Assembly (NCBI RefSeq): GCF_051020955.1
Contig: NC_135018.1
Coordinates: forward strand, 25,819,271 to 25,883,270
Direction: 5' to 3'
Length of the DNA stretch: 64,000 nucleotides
Source of the DNA: Megalopta genalis
Lineage: Eukaryota > Arthropoda > Insecta > Hymenoptera > Halictidae
Of the stretch, positions 59,070 to 64,000 are shown one piece after another; positions within the stretch are counted from its first letter, which is position 1; every line of letters starts with the position of its first letter. The notes under the pieces were generated by a model that saw only the letters and a program-made list of their open reading frames with translations, did not search any database and had not been told where the DNA came from. The position numbers were made by a program, and so were the translations under genes.

Positions 59070-60149
59070 CTTTGCTGGCCTGGCCCACTTCTTCATCCCG
59101 AAAAGTGCCTTCCTAGTCGACTTTGGCAGGTTCCCTCACAGTGGTGACTAGAGGACTTACGCTAGATGTCGATTGCATTATACTTTATATTTCGATTATG
59201 GGATGTTTGTGTTTTTGAAGGATTGTTGAGATTTAATAATGGAAATGTTCGACTTTGGAGTGTGAAACAAGGAAACAGTTTTAGGGTTGTGCTAGGGATC
59301 TTATATCGAGTTTTCGTACTAGCAGATTGCATTTGTAAAATATGTACATTGGATTTCTGCAGATTAGACTCTGTTTTATATGTCGATTTAAGGTACATTG
59401 TCGTTTTGGAACATTATTGAGATTCGTCGTTGATATAATCTCTACTTCTCAGAAAGGAAGATCCAGGAGAAGATAGAGAAGTACAGTAACATCGATTTAA
59501 TATAATACCCTGCATTCTTTTTATGAATTATTGGTATTTATTGGTGAAAATGTTCAACTCTAAGGGAAGATATTTAGGGAGAATTGAAAAAGCATTCTAA
59601 GATTGTTTGTGATTATTATGGTTATCAATGAAAGAAATTAAAAAAAAAAATTCAGATTACTCATCAAAGCTCATTTTATACGTTTATCCTGCGCTGCTTT
59701 TATATTTTGAACAAAAGAAATCCAGGAATGTATAAAGAAGCGTTCATCCATAGTCTTTGTATTATGGTCAAAATCATGCAGATTACATCTACAAAATATA
59801 TAAATTGAACTGTCATAGATTCCATCGATGTATAAAATAGAGTCTAATGTACTTTGTTCTCTTAAAGAACTATTACAATTAATATTATTATTTAAAGAAC
59901 ATTTATTTCATATTTACCAAAGCCTATCAGCCAGTTGGAGAACAATGCCATTCAAATTTGCAGTTCCAGTTATCGAAGATGTATAATTTGCATAAAGATC
60001 TTTAACTCAGTCATAACTTTCTCAGTTCTCTAATATTGTCACGATCGTGTAACACTTTTTAATCTCGTTGCTAACTATTACAAGGATTTCCGAATTGAGA
60101 AAAATATGAGAGAACGCGGCAGAGGTAAAAAATGCAATTTTTAGAAATT
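59070..60149. other. AT-rich DNA, nothing recognised
   Basis: AT-rich throughout; 84- and 78-codon frames on opposite strands at 59162-59420 overlap and look fortuitous. Confidence 0.4.
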
Positions 60150-60185
60150 GGTAGAGTCGCGAAAGCCAGGTTTCGCGACTCTACC
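60150..60185. other. Perfect 15-bp hairpin
   Basis: GGTAGAGTCGCGAAA (60150-60164) and TTTCGCGACTCTACC (60171-60185) are exact complements around the six-base loop GCCAGG. Ten bases further on, GGTCGCGTCGCGACC (60196-60210) is a second palindrome. Function unknown. The stem is shorter than a usual animal microRNA precursor. Confidence 0.8.
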
Positions 60186-60626
60186 GGGCACAGAGCGGTC
60201 GCGTCGCGACCAGGCGAGATAATTTAGCGAAATTATCGAGGGCAGCGCGTAATTGCATGGAACAGTGACGCGTAGACGCAGTGGCGAAGGGTGCAACGGG
60301 CAAAAGGATTCAATTGGAAGCGCGAATTACTTAATTCCACGGCGCGGCCGTCCGAGCAGCCCCGGTGAAGTGGAAATACGTGAGCCGAGGCATCAGGATG
60401 TCGTTGAAAGTGCTGGTACGCCGGCTCGTTTGTATGCCCGTGCATTATTACGTCCTTATATTATATCGCGAAGGTACAAATGTCTGTACGTATGTAAAAT
60501 TCCTAGCTCGGCCCGCGTAGAGCCATAATAATATCTGTGCTGATAAATGAGACACATAAACGTACACGTAGGAGGCTCTCTTCCCCTTCCACCAACCCCC
60601 TCTCCTCTCTTTCTCTCCGTCTATCC

Positions 60627-60631
<5 letters not shown>

Positions 60632-60700
<69 letters not shown>
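60632..60700. repeat. (TC)n microsatellite, about 69 bp
   Basis: A pure TC run, continuing as TCTG/TCTC variants to about 60740. Frames through it (poly-Leu/Ser, poly-Arg/Glu) are artefacts. Confidence 0.97.
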
Positions 60701-60704
<4 letters not shown>

Positions 60705-60740
60705 GTCTGTCTCTGCCTCTGTCTCTCTCTTTCCCTCTCG

Positions 60741-61036
60741 CTTGCCACCCCTTTTCCCGTTTGCTGCGCCGCTGCCGCACGACCACCACCGACCGACGAC
60801 GACTCCACCCCCGTATGTCTTGGCTTATTCCACTTTTGCGGCAATGCATTACGAATTTTACATTTTACAAACGACCCCGTTATCTACCGCGACACGCGAT
60901 CTTTCGAGTCCCGACGCAATAGACGATCAATCTCTCGGAACGGAATCAGTCGGATTGATTGGACGCGTGATGTGGCCTCGGAACACTTTAATCGTACGGT
61001 TTTAACTATTACCCGGTATCACGATTTTTGTGAACA
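60741..61036. other. CpG-rich DNA, no recognised gene
   Basis: A short CpG-rich stretch next to the microsatellite. Nothing recognisable. Confidence 0.35.
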
Positions 61037-61040
61037 TTAA

Positions 61041-61265
61041 CACTTCAACTGCCACGCCAGCAACCTCAAAAATTTAATAAAGTGAAAGTATTTTACTTAA
61101 CCAAGTTACAATTGAAAAGTTAAGTTGTATAATATCAGTTACTTTTTCAACATTTTTACGTTATGCAGATCCCAATAAAATTAGGAAGACATAATAGATT
61201 AGTGTAAAAATTAATTTTCAAGTCTGAATCCGTCAGCCGCGCATTAGTGACGCGGCATTTAAAGT
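61041..61265. mobile_element. Probable TTAA-type miniature element
   Basis: TTAA (61037-61040) is followed by CACTTCAACTGCCACGCC, close to the left end of the element at 139. On the right, GCGGCATTTAAAG before TTAA (61266-61269) is a partial complement. About 225 bp, non-coding, eroded. Confidence 0.45.
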
Positions 61266-61269
61266 TTAA

Positions 61270-61687
61270 ACGGTGTACTGGGTGTACTCATGACGATGAC
61301 CTAAATAAGAAGTAACAAAAAGTCTGTTGATCTATGTAATTCTAGATAAACGACAGTGATATTTTAGTCTTAGCTAGTGTATAAAGTAATAAAAACATCG
61401 AGAATTAATTTTAATACATTTGATCCGCATAGATTCGTTTCTTATGCGCCCGTAATTAACTAAATCAAACACTACATGCATCAGTAGTGTTAATAATTCT
61501 GAACAATATTCGTGCCTAAGTCATATTTCAATAGATATAAATAACCTTGAATTTAAAAGAAAGTTTAAAATGATTCTTTCAGACGGTAATACCAACAGAA
61601 ATGATTAAATGATGACTCTTCAGCGTATGTCTGAAATCGTTACTGCTATTAAAAAAATTTCTAAAAGATGCCGATATTTTGCCGATA
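61270..61687. other. AT-rich DNA, nothing recognised
   Basis: AT-rich spacer between the miniature element and the mariner element. Confidence 0.4.
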
Positions 61688-61689
61688 TA

Positions 61690-62894
61690 TTAGGGTATCC
61701 CATAAGTTTCTTCCCTTTTTTTGATGCGAAATGAATACACGATATTTTTTGTTTAAGATGGATTTATTATGATATATATGAACCGCTCTGTTCTATAACC
61801 TTCTTCCATCTCTCAGGAAGCCTCATTACGCCCTCTTTCCAAAATTGTTGAGGCTTATTTGCAAAATATTGTTCAAGGTGCGTTTTTATTTCGCTTACGA
61901 ATTTAAACCGTTTTTCACGGAGAGAATTTTTTAACGAGAAGGACAAATAATAATCGGGATGGAGCAATATCTGGAGAGTACGGAGGATGAGGTAGAACGT
62001 TCCAATCGAACTGCAATAATTTTTGTCTTACGAACAACGCAACACGCGGTTTTGCGTTGTCGCGATGAAAAACGACGCCGCTTCGGTTCGCCAATTCTGG
62101 CCGTTTATCTGCTATGGTGGCTTTCAATTCATCGAGTTGATTACAATATTTAGCCGAATTGATCGTTTCACCATGAGAAAGGAGCTCGTGGTAGACTACG
62201 CCTTTCCAGTCCCACCAAACGCACGAAAGAACTTTCTTCGGATGAAGTCTCGTCTCCAGTGACAAGTCTCTTTAGGAAAGGATTTCTTCCATGTCGTTGG
62301 AGAAGCAAATCGCACGTAGAGTCGCGGTTCATAAGGCTGGTGTCAACACCTATCGACGGTGTGGAACTTCGAATCGATTCACATATCTCATCTTGATTAA
62401 ATGCTTATGTACCGTTGTCCTGGGTATGTTAGTGGCATCCGCTATCTCGCACACACTATATCGCGAATTTTCAGCGAGCATATCTTTGACAAGGTCCGCA
62501 TCCGTCGTTGTTGGACGGCCGCTGCGGTCTTTGTCTTTCAAATCAAAATTGCCAGCTCTAAATCTCTCAAATCAATTGCGGACTGTCCTAATAGTCGTAG
62601 AACCATCACTGTAAATGGTACAAATCTCGTTTGCAGTGTCCTTTGCCCTATCACTTTTTTTAAAGCAATAAAGCATAACATGCCGCAAATGCTTATTTTG
62701 GCTATCCATATCGAACGGCGCAGAAAAAATTTGATAAGGAACTTTGTCACCAACGAAACATACTCTAAAAGAGCTCTGGGTCGACTGAAACCGATACCCT
62801 AAACAGCCAAGAGATAAGCCTACGTGTTTATATAAACACAGCCAGTTAAAGTCATTCGTAGCGCGGCGCGGAAGTAACTTATGGGACACCCTAA
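61690..62894 (-). mobile_element. Near full-length mariner element, inactive
   Basis: Terminal repeats TTAGGGTATCCCATAAGTTT (left) and the complement of the right end, TTAGGGTGTCCCATAAGTTA, differ at a few positions. TA flanks each end (61688-61689, 62895-62896). The 1,205-bp length is normal for mariner elements, and most of a transposase can be followed on the minus strand. Its ends and coding sequence differ clearly from the three deleted copies elsewhere in the window, so it belongs to another mariner subfamily. Confidence 0.95.
61767..62709 (-). pseudogene. Mariner transposase pseudogene
   Basis: The start MDSQNKHLRHVMLYCFKK at 62709 is typical of mariner. A Trp codon has become TGA at 62574-62572. 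Beyond it FDLKDKDRSGRPTTTDADL and a helix-turn-helix-like IADATNIPRTTVHKHL follow, to a further break near 62350. The catalytic part keeps a GDE motif near 62255, HRDNAKP (second Asp) and PPYSPDIAPS. A one-base insertion then shifts the frame before the DYYL that carries the third Asp, and the end LPERWKKVIEQSGSYIS is intact. All three catalytic Asp codons survive, but stops and frameshifts inactivate the gene. Confidence 0.93.
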
Positions 62895-62896
62895 TA

Positions 62897-63152
62897 ACTA
62901 TGTATTTCGATTACCTGCGAAATATTCATTAATAGGTTCTATATTGAAGTACATGCATATTAATAGATAGACACAACCAACCACTATTTTCACAGCCAGA
63001 AACTTCTTAATACAATTTTTGTCGATCTCTTGTGTATATCTATTTTCACCAAATGAATTTTATAATCGTTATAGCAAACATTGAAAAGTCAATTAATCTT
63101 GGAAAATAATTTCTAATTGTGAGTATTAAACGTGACAGTGTAAGTGTGTATG
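62897..63152. other. AT-rich spacer between two mariner elements
   Basis: AT-rich spacer; nothing recognised. Confidence 0.4.
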
Positions 63153-63154
63153 TA

Positions 63155-63631
63155 TTGGGTTGGAAGCTAAGTAATTGCCGATTTGTTCAATGAAATCAAA
63201 AATTTTTTTTTATTTGGAATGAAGTTTAATCTGTAATGTATTTTCCATTTTGTTCGATGACCTTTTGCCATCTCTCTGACAACTTGAAAATTCCACGCTC
63301 GTAGAAAGTCTGATCCTTTTCGGCCAAAAACTGAGTTAAGTGAGATTTTACAGTGTCATCATCGTTAAAAGTTTTACCACGAAGGGAGTTGTCCAGGGAT
63401 CGAAATAAGTGGTAATCCGATGGCGCGAGATCAGGGCTATATGGTGGGTGTAAATCAATCAATTCCCAACCAACATCCATCAATTTTTGCCGAGTGAACA
63501 AAGACGTGTGCGGCCTAGCATTGTTCTGGTGGAAAATGACACCTTTACGATTGACCAATTCTGGTCGCTTTTCCTTGACCGCTGCATTCAATTTGTCCAG
63601 TTGCTAACATTCACGGATAATAAAAAATAAC

Positions 63632-63663
<32 letters not shown>

Positions 63664-63751
63664 TTTATAATATAGCATTTACGGATATCATAAAAATGGG
63701 AGTGAGAGACATCTATAACTGAAATCGGCAATTACTTAGTTGCCAATCCAA
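63155..63751 (-). mobile_element. Internally deleted mariner element, copy 3
   Basis: The element is 597 bp with both terminal repeats (left TTGGGTTGGAAGCTAAGTAA; right GCCAATCCAA) and TA at each side (63153-63154, 63752-63753). It keeps the same C-terminal transposase piece and the same junction to the AT-rich segment as the copies at 29001 and 51031. The ATA/AAT trinucleotide run in that segment is the longest of the three copies. Confidence 0.93.
63226..63604 (-). pseudogene. Mariner transposase C-terminal fragment, open
   Basis: One continuous frame covers about 121 codons from NAAVKEKRPELVNRKG to the natural end FKLSERWQKVIEQNGKYITD. The second catalytic position reads HQNNARPH, so the expected Asp is Asn. 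The third, in APSDYHLF, is present. The DNA-binding half and first catalytic Asp are lacking, so it cannot be active, although this copy is the least damaged of the three. Confidence 0.92.
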
Positions 63752-63753
63752 TA

Positions 63754-64000
63754 ATATAACAACGAATAAAGAAGAAGCTCTAGAAAGAATGAACGAAATG
63801 TAAACGAAGTTGCAATTTGATAAATCAGATTAAAGAATAGAATGAAGCCATAAAGTAGAATCAATTTAGAGGAAGGCTATCAAAAGAATAATTAACGAAA
63901 GTTCCGATAGCCAGTAAAGAATGGCGGAGGGATCGTATTTATAAGTAGAACAAGAAATATCTTCTGATCGGATCAGGAGAAAGCTTGTCGCCCGAAGGAA
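63754..64000. other. Window end, nothing recognised
   Basis: Purine-rich unique DNA to the window edge. Confidence 0.4.

Noticed and set aside
60503..60849. Arg/Glu-rich and Leu/Ser-rich frames on both strands
   Set aside because: Produced by the (TC)n microsatellite at 60632-60700.

Overview
The window looks like nuclear DNA from an insect. Long AT-rich stretches alternate with CpG-rich islands of a few hundred bases. It carries mariner-type transposons, many short TA- or TTAA-flanked inverted-repeat elements, and microsatellites of (GA)n, (CT)n and (TGAATA)n type. A hymenopteran (ant or bee) is my best guess from this texture, but that is inference. No bacterial, viral or organellar gene organisation is visible. 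I recognise no complete host protein-coding gene, no rRNA and no convincing tRNA. The window is best read as intergenic or very long intronic DNA.

The certain content is mobile DNA. At 61690-62894 there is a nearly full-length but broken mariner element with terminal repeats, a TA target duplication and a decayed transposase on the minus strand. Three copies of a second mariner family (29001-29574, about 51031-51558, 63155-63751) share one internal deletion that removes the 5' part of the transposase gene. A small hAT element with an 8-bp target duplication lies at 58120-58345. TA-flanked miniature elements lie at 2072-2411, 3742-3979 (perfect 36-bp terminal repeats) and in a three-copy family (15601-15793, 35044-35170, 39778-39836). 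TTAA-flanked piggyBac-type miniature elements lie at 139-412, 29730-29808, 38049-38258 and probably 42534-42663 and 61041-61265, with single ends at 6502 and 44842.

Tandem DNA is the second theme. A composite block at 31991-33513 holds about three 243-bp satellite units that decay into short GATCTCAA-type repeats, and is bounded by about 150-bp diverged direct repeats. Beside it are six 11-bp units containing nuclear-receptor-like TCAAGGTNA half-sites (31170-31235) and four 29-bp units (33723-33838). Older, degenerate arrays occur at 4866-5220, 18440-19060, 45460-46200 and 54990-55370.

Host transcription is only hinted at. On the plus strand, three open segments bounded by splice-like signals (20538-20613, about 29869-30092, 38718-38848) are mutually phase-compatible and could be widely spaced exons of one gene. 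A possible first exon ends at a strong donor near 34270. On the minus strand, two short segments near 31.4-31.65 kb have good splice signals and similar acceptor regions that look tandemly duplicated. All of these are low-confidence calls. The GC-rich islands may be conserved regulatory DNA or unrecognised exons; sequence alone does not decide.
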